From positions 2,503,281 through 2,567,280 of the forward strand of contig OX422190.1 in assembly GCA_949130485.1 (NCBI GenBank): 64,000 nt of DNA, in the 5' to 3' direction. Shown here piece by piece: positions 9,729 through 21,500 of the stretch (within the stretch, counting starts at the first letter, position 1; each line of letters starts with the position of its first letter). The translations under genes and the position numbers were made by a program. Under the pieces are notes generated by a model. It had not been told where the DNA came from. It saw only the letters and a list, made by a program, of their open reading frames with translations, and did no database searches. The DNA comes from Agelas oroides. Its lineage: Eukaryota > Porifera > Demospongiae > Agelasida > Agelasidae.

Positions 9729-10903
9729 CAGGCTCGGCGGAAGCAAAAGTGCATTGGTCCGGCTTACTGCAGTACCTGTACCCGAGTGCATGAATTAGCA
9801 CGTAGATTTAAGCTAGGGGGTTTGCGTGCATGCTCCCCCAGGAAATTTTTTTTTGAAATTTGATGCTCTGAGATTCATGGCTTCTGAGGTCATTTTTGGG
9901 TCTAAAACATCTCTTGAAGTCTTCGCTTTAGTCCTGGCATGGTAACATCATTTTGATTCTCTTCGCGTCTAGCCTCGTTCCCAGGGCTCTCCCCTCGCCC
10001 CGACGAAAATATAAACGGAGGGAGAGAGCCTGGGACCGATTCGCACGTGATATCGCGGCACGACGACTTTGCACTAACCATTAAATAACCTGAAACGTCA
10101 CTCACGTGAAGACCGCGAAGGAGCCGCGAAGTACTCTCAGCTCAGGAGTTTGTTACTACAACTCGTTTATTGTTGTGTAGTTATGTTGGAGCTTTAAAAT
10201 GTGGTTGTGAGTTTATTTTGTACGCGCGCTAGCCAACTAAAGTCTTTCTTCATAGCCTCGTAGCAATTTTTTTTAAAGCGGAACATGGTAACAGTAAATA
10301 GGCAAAGTTTTTCCTACGTACTGGGTACTTCTCCGCCGTCGCTGCTGTTTGACCCGTGCCGAGGTCTCACCGATGCAGTCACAGCTCACTTATTTCAGTA
10401 GTATATCATAGCTGTTTCAGCCAATCACGTGGCTGCATAATTGCGTCACGACTTTTGTAATCATTGCTGTGACGTCTACGTGCCGCGGTATCACGTGCGA
10501 ATCGGTCCCAGGCTCTCTCCCTCCGTTTATATTTTCGTCGGGGCGAGGGGAGAGCTTGGGAACGAGGCTACTTCGCGTCCATGATACGCCATCGGTATCG
10601 GCGGTTTCAGGCGCACCCGGGAAACCGCGGGAAGAAGCGTCGCACGAAAGCCAGTGAAAGTTTCGGCATTTAGTCTGGATCCTATTCCAAGCCACGCCGG
10701 TCAAGAATATGCGGCCACCGCGCTCAAAATCTGCTCGTTCTCAGGTCTCCAAAGTTCTCTTTTACGCTCGGACCGTGACGTTCGTGTGGGCACGAATCTG
10801 TGCTGACGATATGCGTCTACAAGCGAAGGGTCGGCGACACCATCTCTGGCAAAACATTGGTCCGGCGGACGCCGGGTCTGCCGGACCTGTTCCGCCGGCC
10901 CTG
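9729..10903. mobile_element. CAGG-ended TIR element with 5 bp target duplication
   Basis: It starts CAGGCTCGGCGGAAGC and ends TTCCGCCGGCCCTG, an imperfect TIR. It is flanked by ATGTC on both sides (9724-9728 and 10904-10908). Removing it restores the tandem repeat, so the boundaries are well supported. No transposase ORF is seen. It hosts a nested foldback element at 9970-10570. Confidence 0.75.
9970..10570. mobile_element. CTCG-foldback element, 601 bp, 9 bp target duplication
   Basis: It begins TAGCCTCGTTCCCAGGGC and ends GCTTGGGAACGAGGCTA. The inverted arms are about 100 bp (for example CGACGAAAATATAAACGG near the left and its complement near the right). It is flanked by CTTCGCGTC at 9961-9969 and 10571-10579, an exact 9 bp duplication. 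No coding capacity is evident. Confidence 0.85.
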
Positions 10904-11389
10904 ATGTCTTCATGCAGCAACTAGCTACAAGTTCCTGGAAGTATAAAATACAACATGAAATGCTGCATTTTGATTGGCTGCTAAGTAGCTACCCCTGCAT
11001 GCATGACACACCAGTACAAGGTAATGTCACATGCATGTCTTCAGCAACTAGCTACAAGTTCCTGGAAGTATAAAATACAACTTGAAATGCTGCATTTTGA
11101 TTGGTTGCTACCCCTGACACACCAGTACAAGGTAATGTCACATGCATGTCTTCATGCAGCAACTACATGTAGCTACAAGTTCCTGGAAGTATAGAATACA
11201 ACTTGAAATGCTGCACATGCCACTCTGTTCATTGCTCGTTATACTGCAGGCCTTTCGCCATCTGGTGACTTAGTTCTCAAATTACAGGAAGTCTTGATGT
11301 TTCCTGCACTTTCATTGGTTGATGCTGCTATTGCTAATTAACCTTACAATGAAATGCATGACTTCAGCTGCAGAACGATATAATTATAC

Positions 11390-11566
11390 ACTGTAAAAAC
11401 AAAGTTGTTATGTTAGCAAAGTATTTGGTTACTACAATTACGTGACTTAAGTTAATTTTATTAGTCTCCCACAAAATGTTTTATAAGCACCACATTCTTT
11501 GAACTAGCATAGGAAAGACAGTCTTGCAATTGTATAGTAACCAATTAAGTTGCTAAAGTTATCGCC
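11390..11566. repeat. MITE, CACTGTAAAAACAAAG family
   Basis: The left end CACTGTAAAAACAAAGTTG continues into TATTTGGTTACTACAATT. The right side carries a diverged complement (AGTAACCAATTAAG...). A better-preserved member lies at 12383-12641. Confidence 0.5.
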
Positions 11567-11949
11567 TAGACTCTTTTCTTAAATTACAACATGCACTATA
11601 TAGTAATAATCTCAGTCCGATGATTGCCATGTGATTGTGATGGGGTTTAGTCTAGTCTCATCCCCACTTCCCACATGCACCCCCCACACCACATGCCATC
11701 AGAAAAATTAATTTGCAGAGAACTGTGGAAGTTGGGTTTGGAGATTGGGCATACTAATTCACACCACTTCACTGAAATGTTAGCAGAGTTCTGTAATTAT
11801 TAGAGCTAATTGAGCATGCATGTTTTGAGGGAAACCTTGTCAAAGTGTGAAGTGAGGGCTTATACTAAAAGGACAGAGAAACATACTATATCTTGGAGAT
11901 AACTCAGTGAATGATACTGTGTTATTAACATACATAATTATTTTTGTTG

Positions 11950-12360
11950 CAGGTTCACTATAAAGTAACTTCACAAAGTGGTTACTCCAGTGGTTACTCC
12001 AGTTTCAGGCTTCTTTGAACTGGTGAGCATAATACTATATGAAGAGAATTTTAACGCTAATTATCATCCAGCATCCCCCTCACAATTCAATCAAGCTTCA
12101 TTAAGTAGCAACAGCTAGCACAGACACTTGTCTGCTAGCTAATCCACATGTATGCCGCTTCTTATGGTCCATCTGCTTGCTATTATCTGGTTCCATAACT
12201 ATCCATCATCCCCCTCACAATTCCACCAGGCTTCATTAATGAAACAAATAGCTACCACAGATGCTTCTTAATGAAGCCTGGCGGAACTATGAGGGACATG
12301 ATGCTTGATGGATGTTGATATGTATGTGAATTCATAGTACTCACTATAGTGCAGTGAACT
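11950..12360. repeat. Dispersed repeat with CATCCCCCTCACAATTC words
   Basis: The segment CATCCCCCTCACAATTCCA, a GCTTCATTAA word and GCACAGACACTTGTCTGC recur here (partly duplicated and inverted within the stretch), near 13000, at 15120-15220 and at 36500-36570. No ORF. Confidence 0.5.
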
Positions 12361-12382
12361 CTGAAACTGGAGTAACCACTCA

Positions 12383-12641
12383 CACTGTAAAAATAAAATT
12401 GTGGTTTTGACTAATTATTTGGTTACTACAATTGCGTGACTGTCCTTCCTACGCTAATTCAAAGAATGTAGTGCTTGTAAAATATTTTGTGGGAGGCTAG
12501 TAAAGTTTATTCAAGTATCAGCAGCTCCCACTGCATGAATTCTTTTCCAGCACTGCATTCATAAAATTTGCATAGTAAGGATAGTCACGCAACTGTAGTA
12601 ACCAAATACTTAGCTAAAATAATAACTTTGTTTTTGCAGTG
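12383..12641. repeat. MITE, CACTGTAAAAACAAAG family
   Basis: It starts CACTGTAAAAATAAAATTGT and ends with the complement (AATAACTTTGTTTTTGCAGTG). TTTGGTTACTACAATTGCGT is mirrored near the right end, giving TIRs of about 60 bp. Confidence 0.65.
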
Positions 12642-13074
12642 CAGAGGTTATTTTAACTGAGTAGTTTTTTGCAGTTTATAATTAATTATGTCATATAGTT
12701 TTCATTTCTCATGTCTCTATTCTTTTAGTAAGGGAAGAAGGCACCATGTTGAATCTGCAGGATTTGGTATATTCCACTCAACGATTGTGCAACTAAGTAT
12801 ATTCTAGTATAAGATTCACTGCAAACAAACACACAAGTATCTATATATATATATGGTTCTGCAGCATGCAGCTGCACATTGCAAAAAAAATACTAACTAT
12901 AGCCATGCAATGGGTGCATGTTTAGCTACTCCAGTTCAATGAACTGGTGAGTACTGATTTATTAAAAAAAAAAAAGCATCACCATCCAATCATTCTCCCA
13001 ATTCCATTAAGCACAGACAGTTGTCTGCATGCTAGCTAATGTACACCAGTTCATCTATCTGCTGGCTATTACTA

Positions 13075-15052
13075 CCGTAATCTCTCGAAAATAGGCCCAC
13101 CCTCGAAAATAAGCCCACCCCCTTTTTTGAATGAAGTTGTTGCTTTTCTCTCGAAAGTACGCCCACCTATTTGAGCTGTAGTATACATGCGGTTATGTTC
13201 GGTGGCTGTGTACGTTAGGCTACAGCTGCAAAACATGAAGGATGAGTCGAGAGGCACGACACACACTTGCACAGCGAGAAGCAATGGGAGATCTCTAAGG
13301 AGCGGTCGTGCACGCGTGGTCAAAGTTCGCGAATTTTCCAGCCAAATTCCGCTTCCGAAAACAACCGGAAGGGAGGAATGGCAACGCAGAGGGACAATTC
13401 GTAACATTTTCGAGGTCCGGACGAAGGCGTTTTTGAAAAGTACCTCTTGCTTTTTGAGAGCTGACGATATTCAAAAAGGGTCTCATTACTTTCACGCCGT
13501 TTCATGTCCCCTGTCACATGACCCACCGAGGGGGTGGGGCCAGGGTCCCTGCAAGGTGCAGGGTGAAAGCCGCATTACGTCGCACTTACACCACATTGCC
13601 ACAAGTGGCATCGCATAAGGTGTTCGTCACTTTTTAAAGCAGAAAAAAAAAAAGAAGGAATAAAATCCATTTCCTGTCCCTAGCCCTTACCATTAGACCA
13701 CAAGCAATTTCGAACGACCATGTACACTTTTCCGTCTAATATGTACAGCTGACCGTCATACAAGTGCCATACTACACTACGCATGCGCAATGCATGCTCC
13801 ACCCACACATATCACGTGAGGGGGCATCAAACGACGTGAAAGTATTGAGACCCTATTATTCAAAAAAGCTCTTGTCCGGCCCTGCGTTGTTCATTTTATA
13901 ATTCCTTTGAGGTTACACCGCTTCATATACATAGCTGCTGAACTCTATTTTTGGCTGTTAAGGTTACGATCAACTGCGCCGAAGGCTGTTGGCATAGTAA
14001 ATTTATTGCTTTAATATTTCGTAAACCGTAACTGATATTTAGATTTCCATTAATGGCAGAACGTTAGCATCCATAAGCTATACAGTGATTTATATGGTTA
14101 GGGTGGGGTTAGGGTTAGGGTTAGGGTTGGGTTAGGGTTGGGTTAGGGTTGGGTTAGGGTTGGGTTAGGGCTGGTACGGATGCTAACGTTCTGTCGTTAA
14201 CGGCTTGTGATATTTATCTCAAACAAGTTACAGTCCAACAGCACATGAACGAAATATATTATTCGGAGCTTCTGTTTAAAAACGCCCCAACGCATTCGAA
14301 CCAGCAATTAGCTGCAGCGCTCGAACGCTTTTGCGCCAAATTACTCCGCGACTGTAAAGAGTTCGATCCTGAAAGTTTTTCTTGCACTACTTCACGATAT
14401 TTGCTAGGTCCGCACGTGAAGATATCTGGCGCTTTATAGTAATATTTGTAGGAATTTAACTGCTTTAGGCGTAAGAAATGCGCTTCGGAGCGTAGTATCT
14501 TCAATTCGAGTCCGATTTTCGAGATTTCTTTAAGTGCCGCCCTGCTAAATACACTGCGCTACCCGTACAACACACCAGAACACTGAAGAAACGCTTCCCT
14601 TGCCTTATATTTGGCGCAAGGATAAGCAATCTGATTTCGAAATACGGCAAGGCCTCGAGCATCGCCAGTGAGTTTGGGGACGCGCGTTCGGGCAGCGTCC
14701 GCAATAAATAATTATTGTGTGTTTACGTATGTCAACTGTAATTGCTTATATAAACAACTGGCGCTTGTATGCAGCCGAAGAAGCAGCACTGAGCAAGAGG
14801 ATGGACTAACAAATGAAGGCAGGCACCATTTCCTGTTATTGCATAAGCATAGATAGTCACTCTACTATCTATGGCATAAGTAAGCGCATGACAAAAAAGG
14901 CATTGCAGAATCACTGCATGCACATACAAATAGAGCTAGACTAACTGCGTGTGAGGCGGGCGTATTTTCGAGAGAAATATCACAACTCTCGAAAATACGC
15001 CCACCCACCTCTTTGAGGAGCCACTTAAGTTCATCGCCCATGGGCGTTACGG
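13075..15052. mobile_element. TA-flanked 2 kb element, CCGTAATCTCTCGAAAA ends
   Basis: The left end is CCGTAATCTCTCGAAAATAG and the right end GGGCGTTACGG, each flanked by TA. Repeats of TCGAAAATACGCCCACC lie inside both ends. A 397 bp relative at 50022-50418 shares both ends. Internal ORFs (for example 13187-13618) show no recognisable transposase. It interrupts the dispersed repeat seen at 11950-12360. Confidence 0.65.
14050..14200. repeat. Small TTAA-ended MITE enclosing TTAGGG repeats
   Basis: The ends TTAATGGCAGAACGTTAGC (14050) and GCTAACGTTCTGTCGTTAA (to 14200) form a 23 bp TIR with two mismatches. Between them, 14098-14170 is a run of GGTTAGGG/GGGTTAGGG words, telomere-like. Confidence 0.65.
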
Positions 15053-15224
15053 TATTATCCAATTCTCAGAACTGACAAATGACATAACTAAATTTAAGAC
15101 AAGTGGCTCCTTGTTTCAGTGAAACTTCATGGAATTGTGAGGGGGATGATGGATAACAAATATTTCTTTAATCAAAGTGTACATCTGTTTAATGAACCCT
15201 GAAACTTGAGTAGCCACTCGGCAC

Positions 15225-15233
15225 TATATAAAG
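15225..15233 (+). promoter_or_regulatory. TATA box of the secreted-protein gene
   Basis: TATATAAAG lies about 70 bp upstream of the ATG at 15304. A pyrimidine-rich stretch (CCTCTCTTCTG) follows about 30 bp downstream and would suit an initiator. Confidence 0.55.
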
Positions 15234-15303
15234 AGCCTTTACTTTCCCTCGCCAGTACCCCTCTCTTCTGAATCGTATACAACATCAGGAGGATCGTTTA
15301 AGA

Positions 15304-17118
15304 ATGAGAGTAACGACCAGTTTCTCTGTCATCCTAGTGGCAGCCATCCTAGCCTTGGGGGATGGAGCTTACCTTGTTGAAGACAACAGAGATGCTCAGA
15401 GAGGTAAAATAGTCACAGAGTTTATAATTTTATGGTGGTATAATGCATGCAAGCAATCAGGTATAGTTGGCTAATTGACATTTTCCCTCTGCTCCCTACA
15501 GCTAACAATGAAGAGATGGAGGACATTCAGAGAGCTCTTAACCAGCTTAAGGCAGCAAATAAGGCTGATGCTACTGCGGAATCATGTAGCTAAGAATCTT
15601 TGATACCATCACTCTTAGCTGAAAATACATTACTGGTAATTTATCAACGCAGTTCTCTCTCTGTTCTTCCAAACAGATGTGGATGAAAATGACATGGAAG
15701 GACCCACACGTGGGGATGCACTGCAGCAGATGGCTCAACTATTGAGGTTCAATAGCATTAAAGGCCATGCTGCCTCAGGTACATGTATTGAGAGACAAAA
15801 CCCAAAATAAACATATTGAATCAGATACCTCAATATCATAAGTTTCCTGTAGTACAGAAGCAAATTGTCATAGTCATAATTATGCATTTGGCTAGTGATA
15901 CTGAAAATATATTTCTAAGTGCAAGCATCAGAATTTTATTGTGAAGCAATGCTCTCTTCTCTTATTTATCATTGCAGCTGGGAACAAAAAGTTCTTGGAT
16001 GAACTTAACAATGAGCCTTCACCATTACCTCTTGAAAATGAGAGGGCTGACTTACTGAGGCTCAATGTCCAAGCTAGCACTGATTCAGGTAACACTATAC
16101 TATTGAATATTAAATGTGGGATATCTCTCTTCTCATTTAGTTAATATAAACACATTCAATAGTGCAGTTTTCTCTCTTGTAGGAAAATAGTAAAACATTT
16201 CTTCAGTGTAAATAAACTTTTAATTTTTCTTTCTGTTTTTTGCTAACAGATGACAATGAACAGTTTTTGCAAGAACTTGAGAACCAGCCTGCACCATTAC
16301 CCGAGGAACAAGGGCCCAAAGTCATTATTGCTGGATCAGGTAATGGTAATGTTAATTCCGATACCTTAGGATTTCATGAGCCTGCACTTCAGGATTTTAT
16401 TTAATGGTTTAGAGTAGTCTGTGGACAAGGCTACATCAAGTGTAGATCAAATTAAATACTGTTTATCATCATCTGAGAAAGAAAATGTACTTTCTGTACA
16501 TGCTTACGTATTCTCCCTTTGTTTATGAACTATGACTAGCCAATATCTTTTGCAGGAAAAATCCAACATGGAGATGAGGTTGCATTCCAGGTACTTGGTC
16601 AGAAGTCGAAATACCTTCAGTGCAAAGGCACCTATTCCTGGCCTACTTATTGCACTCAATCTACTGGCCCTGGCTTGTTCATGGACAGCAATGACTGGGG
16701 AAAGTACCCAAGTGCTAGTTTTCGAATCTACCGACACAGGGGGCAAGGAGCTGTAAGGGCTGGGGAAGTCGTAGCAATCTACTTCCCTAAACAGACAAAA
16801 TGGATGAAATGTGACAGTGCATGGTGTCTGAAAAACACTTGCCCAGGGTACCCAACCACATCTCACGGCATGGCAAGTGACGAGAAATGGCACATATGCC
16901 CGCAGAATGTCTTCAAAATCTATGCTCGGGGAAGAAAGCTTGGTCAAGCGCTCCAGGCAAATGATGAAATCTTGCTGTATTCTCTGAAGTATTACAAATG
17001 GGTTTCAGTGGCTGGTACTTGGATAGCACAGGGAACCTGTCCTGGCTATAATCGTCCACCAGCCTCTTACAAATATGACACTTGCTATAAATCGGTCTTT
17101 GAATTGTGGAAGCGGTAA
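15304..17118 (+). CDS. Secreted protein, six exons, three Cys-bearing C-terminal repeats
   Basis: Proposed exons are 15304-15403, 15502-15585, 15677-15778, 15978-16088, 16250-16339 and 16556-17118. Every junction is phase 1 with GT/AG ends, and the sum gives 349 aa. Residues 1-22 (MRVTTSFSVILVAAILALGD...) form a signal peptide. Exons 2-5 encode short acidic linkers; exons 4 and 5 are clearly related (FLDELNNEPSPLP and FLQELENQPAPLP). Exon 6 encodes three repeats of roughly 55-60 residues, starting GDEVAFQV, GEVVAIYF and NDEILLYS and ending FRIYRHRG, FKIYARGR and FELWKR, with paired Cys. The threefold pattern suggests a beta-trefoil-like fold, which is an inference. The exon 2 donor (GTAGCT) is the weakest junction; without splicing there the frame stops at once. 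I do not recognise the family. Confidence 0.7.
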
Positions 17119-17506
17119 ATTGTCAATGGTTTTGTTTGCTACTTTACTGTAGCCCGACGAACTTGTTTCTTTTCTTATTGCATGCACTAGACTGTAGTCC
17201 ATTGTTACTTTTGTAGTAAGAGCAGTATATAGGTTTTTTGGCTACTCTACAGTAGCCTGATGGACTTTCTTTTTCGTTTTACATTAGGCTGTAGTTTATT
17301 GTTACTTTTGTAGCAGGATTATGTCTTATTAGGCATTGTGCCATCTTTTTGAACTGAGTTCCAATGTAGGTTTAGAAATTTGCTGCACTTGTAGTCTTAT
17401 AAAGTTTGTTCTCATCAAGTATGTTGTGGCATGATACCTGTAGGTAATTACATAGAATGGTGTTTAAATTAATATTCTGAGTTATATACATGTACAAGCG
17501 TCTGGG

Positions 17507-17819
17507 TGTGATGCATTGGAGTTATACTTTATGCTTATTTATGTATCCATGGGTATGTGTGTGGTTTATTTGTTATGTTTATGTATCCTGACCAGCTGGC
17601 TAGCACATGTTCACACCTTCCTGTAGCACATGTTCACACCTTCCTGTATCACATGTTCACACCTTCCAGATCACTTTCTGTACCTTTAGTAGCCTAGTCA
17701 TATAAAAGGCTAAGTTCTGTATACTTGTTGGTTGGTTGAGAATATTTGAGTTGAGTAAAGTACTAGTGACTGCGACCATAGATGAGAACCGCGCATCTCA
17801 CCACTTCGGCTGCGTGACA
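17507..17819 (+). repeat. 5' LTR
   Basis: It starts TGTGATGCATTGG and ends GCGTGACA. It contains three tandem copies of CACATGTTCACACCTTCC and a TATA-like TATAAAAGG near 17701. No difference from the 3' LTR was found. Confidence 0.92.
17701..17709 (+). promoter_or_regulatory. LTR TATA box
   Basis: TATAAAAGG within the 5' LTR is the likely core promoter of the retrotransposon. The same site occurs in the 3' LTR at about 22682. Confidence 0.55.
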
Positions 17820-17821
17820 AT

Positions 17822-17839
17822 TGGTGGCAGCGGTGGGAT
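17822..17839 (+). other. Primer-binding site (tRNA-Leu)
   Basis: TGGTGGCAGCGGTGGGAT begins two bases after the 5' LTR. It is the exact complement of a tRNA-Leu 3' end of the type ...ATCCCACCGCTGCCA plus CCA, as in animal tRNA-Leu(AAG). Confidence 0.75.
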
Positions 17840-17892
17840 ACAGTTCTGCCGAGGTCTACGACGACGGTAGGCATCTGGTCGCGGAGTGGAAG

Positions 17893-18537
17893 ATGGCAAC
17901 TCGAAATCGCCGGCAGGAGGAGACAGCGGCGAAGGAAGCGGAGGAAACTGTCGTGAGTATGAGGGAGTTGTTGCAGTGGATGGAGGAGCGGAGACGGGCA
18001 GATGACGAGCGGAGAGAGGAAGAACGACATCGGCACGAGGAGGAGCAAAGGCGATTAATGCAATTGGTGACGGAAATGGTTGAGCGGCGCGGAGAAGACG
18101 AAAGCCGGCACCGTGAGGGATTGGAACAGTTGATTGCTACTATTGGCAAGGGATTCGGCTCAGGATCGTTGGGCGAGAGATCGGATAGTGCCGCGGCAGG
18201 CCTGGGAAAAGAACCGAGCCTCGCGAAGTTTTCGGAGGCTGACACAGATATCGAACACTACTTGACCGGTTTCGAGAGGATCGCAACGGCTTACAAGTGG
18301 CCCAAGGGGACGTGGACTTTGCGCCTGACGCCTATGCTGACGGGGAAAGCCATGGCGGCGTACGCGAACATGGATCATGCACAGGCGGGAGACTATGACC
18401 AGGTGAAGGCCGCTATTCTACGGCGATATGATATAAATGAGGAGACGTACCGTCAGAGGTTTCGGACAACTCGTAAGGAACGAGAGGAAAGCTACGGCGA
18501 GTTAGCCATGCATTCGGTTGCGGGATTTGTTTTGTAA
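17893..18537 (+). CDS. gag: Gag protein, truncated by a frame change
   Basis: From ATG 17893 the frame gives 214 residues. The open frame runs back to 17821, but that part overlaps the primer site. The first 80 residues are a charged coiled coil rich in E, R and H. From about residue 115 (SLAKFSEADTDIEHYLTGFE) the sequence matches the capsid-like, SCAN-related region of Gypsy Gag. The frame ends at TAA 18535-18537, just after GELAMH. The rest of the same capsid domain (RDLFCKWAQ...) continues in the +1 frame, which is open from 18506, and then runs into the zinc knuckles. A frame change in the middle of a domain points to a recent indel or sequence error more than to a programmed site. Confidence 0.8.
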   Translation: MATRNRRQEETAAKEAEETVVSMRELLQWMEERRRADDERREEERHRHEEEQRRLMQLVTEMVERRGEDESRHREGLEQLIATIGKGFGSGSLGERSDSAAAGLGKEPSLAKFSEADTDIEHYLTGFERIATAYKWPKGTWTLRLTPMLTGKAMAAYANMDHAQAGDYDQVKAAILRRYDINEETYRQRFRTTRKEREESYGELAMHSVAGFVL

Positions 18538-21500
18538 GTGGGCACAGCCAAACAAGAGTACCGTGGAAGAGGTCACAGAGCTAATGGTCATGGAGCAGCT
18601 GGTTGCAAACATGCCACTAGAGTTGCAGGTTTGGGTGCGTGAGAGGAAGCCAAAGACAGTGAAAGAGACTGGGGAGATTGCTGATGACTATGTTCTGGCT
18701 CGGAAGGGGACAGTGCAGGAGAAGCGGTGTCACAAATGTGGTCAAAAGGGCCATCTAGCTGGGAGTTGTCCAACTGCAGGGAACAGTGCTGGTGGTGTGG
18801 ACAGACGACGAGACGGATCTGGGTCAACGACAGCCCAGAAAGGAAGTGGGTTTCCAAGGATGAAGGCAGAGCCGAGGTGTTACCAGTGTGGGCAGTTGGG
18901 TCACATTGCGCCAAAGTGTCCAAATCGAGGCAGAAGGCAGTCGGGGTACTATGGACGGAAGTTGACGTCAAGGGAGTCATTGCCAGCTAAGGTCCAGTGG
19001 GGCAAGATAGGAGAGCCAACCTGTGAGGGAGAAGTTGAAGGTACTTTGGTTCAAATGGTGGTTGATACTGGATGTTCTTGTACTTTGGTTCGAGAGGATC
19101 TTGTGTCTTTCGACAAGGTGGATACTACAAAAATGATGCGAGTTCAGTGTGCCCATGGGGATGAAGTGGAGTATCCAACTGCTGAGGTCAGGATACGGAT
19201 TGGAGAAAGGGAGTTGTTGGTGAAAGCTGGGGTGTCATCAACCTTACCCCGTCCAGTTCTGTTGGGTCGTGATGTTACCAATCGTTTGGGTTTCGACGTT
19301 GACAAAACTCAAGCTTATGCTGTTCTCACGAGGAATCAGTGGAAGAAACAGGCAGAAGAAGAGAGGTTTCAGCAAGCCAAAGAGAAGGCTAGTGGGGCAA
19401 CACCGAATCCCATTATGGACATTGCTGAGGGGCAGTCATCTGAGGAGGAGAGACAGGAGATGACTGGACTGGAAATCCTGGATGAAGATTTGTTTGGGAA
19501 GCCTGGGAAGGAGCGGAAGACTCGGAGGGAGAAGCGTGGTGACAAGCAGACATGGCAGGCCACTTATCGAGAACAGAATCCATTACAGAGTGAGGGAGTT
19601 GGAGGTAGCGAGTCTGAGGTGGTGGAGGAGTTGCCTGAAAGTGCTGTCGCTGGTGCTGTTGAGGATCGGCATGGGCTGGATTTTAGCCGGGAGGAGCTGA
19701 AGCGTCTACAAGCAAAGGATACCACCCTGGAGCAGGTGCGATGGTATGTGAGTGGTAAAGTGAAACCTCCAGTGGGGGTGAGCTTCTTTGAGCGAGATGG
19801 TTTGTTGTATCGACAGTGGGATGCAAAGGAGACAGATGGAGATGGGGTGAGAGCTGTCGAGCAACTGGTATTGCCAGTAGTGTGCCGAAAGACGGTGCTG
19901 AAGCTAGCACATACAGTGCCACTGGCTGGACATCTGGGACAGAGGAAGACCCTTCGTAGGGTGTTGCAGAGGTTTTATTGGCCGAGAGTGTGTCATGATG
20001 TGGTGGAGTATTGCAGGGCATGTGGTAGATGCCAGCGTACATCTGGGAAGAGGAAGAGGGACCGAGCCCAACTGGTGAACCTACCTATCATTGAAGAGCC
20101 TTTTAAGCGCATTGCGATGGATATTGTGGGGCCATTGGAGAGGACGCATGCAGGAAATCGTTACATCCTTGTTGTCTGTGACTATGCCACAAGATATCCC
20201 GAGGCTATGGCGTTGAAGAGCATCGATGCAGAGAGTGTGGCTGTGAAGTTGGTGGAGTTGATGTCGAGAGTCGGGATCCCTGAAGAAATTTTGACCGATC
20301 AAGGATCAAATTTCATGTCACAGTTACTCGCAGAGACCTATCGGATGTTGGGGGTACACCCGATCCGGACCAGTCCGTACCACCCCCAGACGGACGGATT
20401 GGTGGAGAGATTTAACGGTACTTTGAAGAAAATGTTGAAGCGTTGTGCTGGAGAAGATCCGAGGGACTGGGATGCCCTCCTACCCTACCTCTTGTTCGCC
20501 TACCGCGAGGTACCACAAGAATCCACAGGTTTCTCACCTTTTGAACTACTGTATGGCAGGGCCGTGCGTGGTCCTCTGGATGTTCTGAGAGAGACATGGG
20601 AAGCATCGGCTAAGAGCCCAGAGAGTGTGGTATCACATGTGATTACAATCAGGGAACGTCTGCAGGCCATGAGTGAAGTTGCGAGGGAGAATCTGGGAGC
20701 CGCTCAGAAGAAGCAGAAAACATGGTACGACAAGCAAGCTCGAGAAAGGAGTTTCTCTGTGGGGGAGCAAGTGCTGGTGCTACTCCCGTCGTCTACAAAC
20801 CGGTTACAGGCAGAGTGGCAAGGACCATACGCAATTCAGAAGCAAGTGGGACCGGTTGACTATGAGATCAACATGAGCAACAAGCGAAAGAAGCTGAGGG
20901 TGTTCCACGTAAATATGTTGCGTCGTTGGCATACAGCCACCGGTACCAGCTATCTGGCTGTTCAATCTGATGAGATGGATGAAGATGACATCGTGAATTT
21001 TCCAGTGGAGGAAATCGGAGGGGGAGATGATGGTGTTGGTGCAGTTGAAGTTTCAGATGCTTTGGACCCTAGTCAACAGAAAGGGTTAGAAGAAGTTATT
21101 TTGGAGTATGCTGAAGTGTTCCGAGACAAACCTGGGAAAACATCCCTGGTAGAACACCGCATCCGGACTGATAATGCTGTACCAGTGCGTCAGAGGCCCT
21201 ATCGACTACCACATTCTCAACAGAAAATATTGCAGGAGGAACTTCAGAAGATGTTGGATATGGGAGTGATCAAACCCTCCAATAGTGAATGGGCTTCCCC
21301 CATAGTTTTAGTGCCAAAGAAAGATGGGTCAGCTCGGCTATGTGTGGACTACCGGAAGCTCAACAGGCTGTCAGCATTTGATGCTTACCCCATGCCTCGG
21401 GTGGACGACATCATTGACAGACTTGGAGGTGCTAGATTCATCTCCACATTTGACCTAACCCGAGGATATTGGCAAGTTCCCGTAGCTGAGTGTGATCAGG

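Larger units (their letters stand above)
9540..11230. repeat. About 125 bp tandem repeat split by an insertion
   Basis: Units contain TAGCTACAAGTTCCTGGAAG, then a GAAATGCTGCATTTTGATTG segment, then CACACCAGTACAAGG and ATGTCACATGCATGTC. Roughly one and a half units lie at 9540-9728 and about two and a half at 10909-11230. The array is interrupted exactly by the 9729-10903 element. Confidence 0.75.

Noticed and set aside
13187-13618. A transposase for the 2 kb TA-flanked element
   Set aside because: 143 codons of Arg/Ser/Thr-rich sequence with no catalytic motif or domain that I recognise.
14098-14170. True telomere or chromosome end
   Set aside because: Short, irregular TTAGGG words enclosed by a TIR, with genes on both sides.
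17821-17892. Gag start overlapping the primer site (TTG 17821)
   Set aside because: The first ATG in frame is 17893; the upstream part is the primer-binding site and leader.
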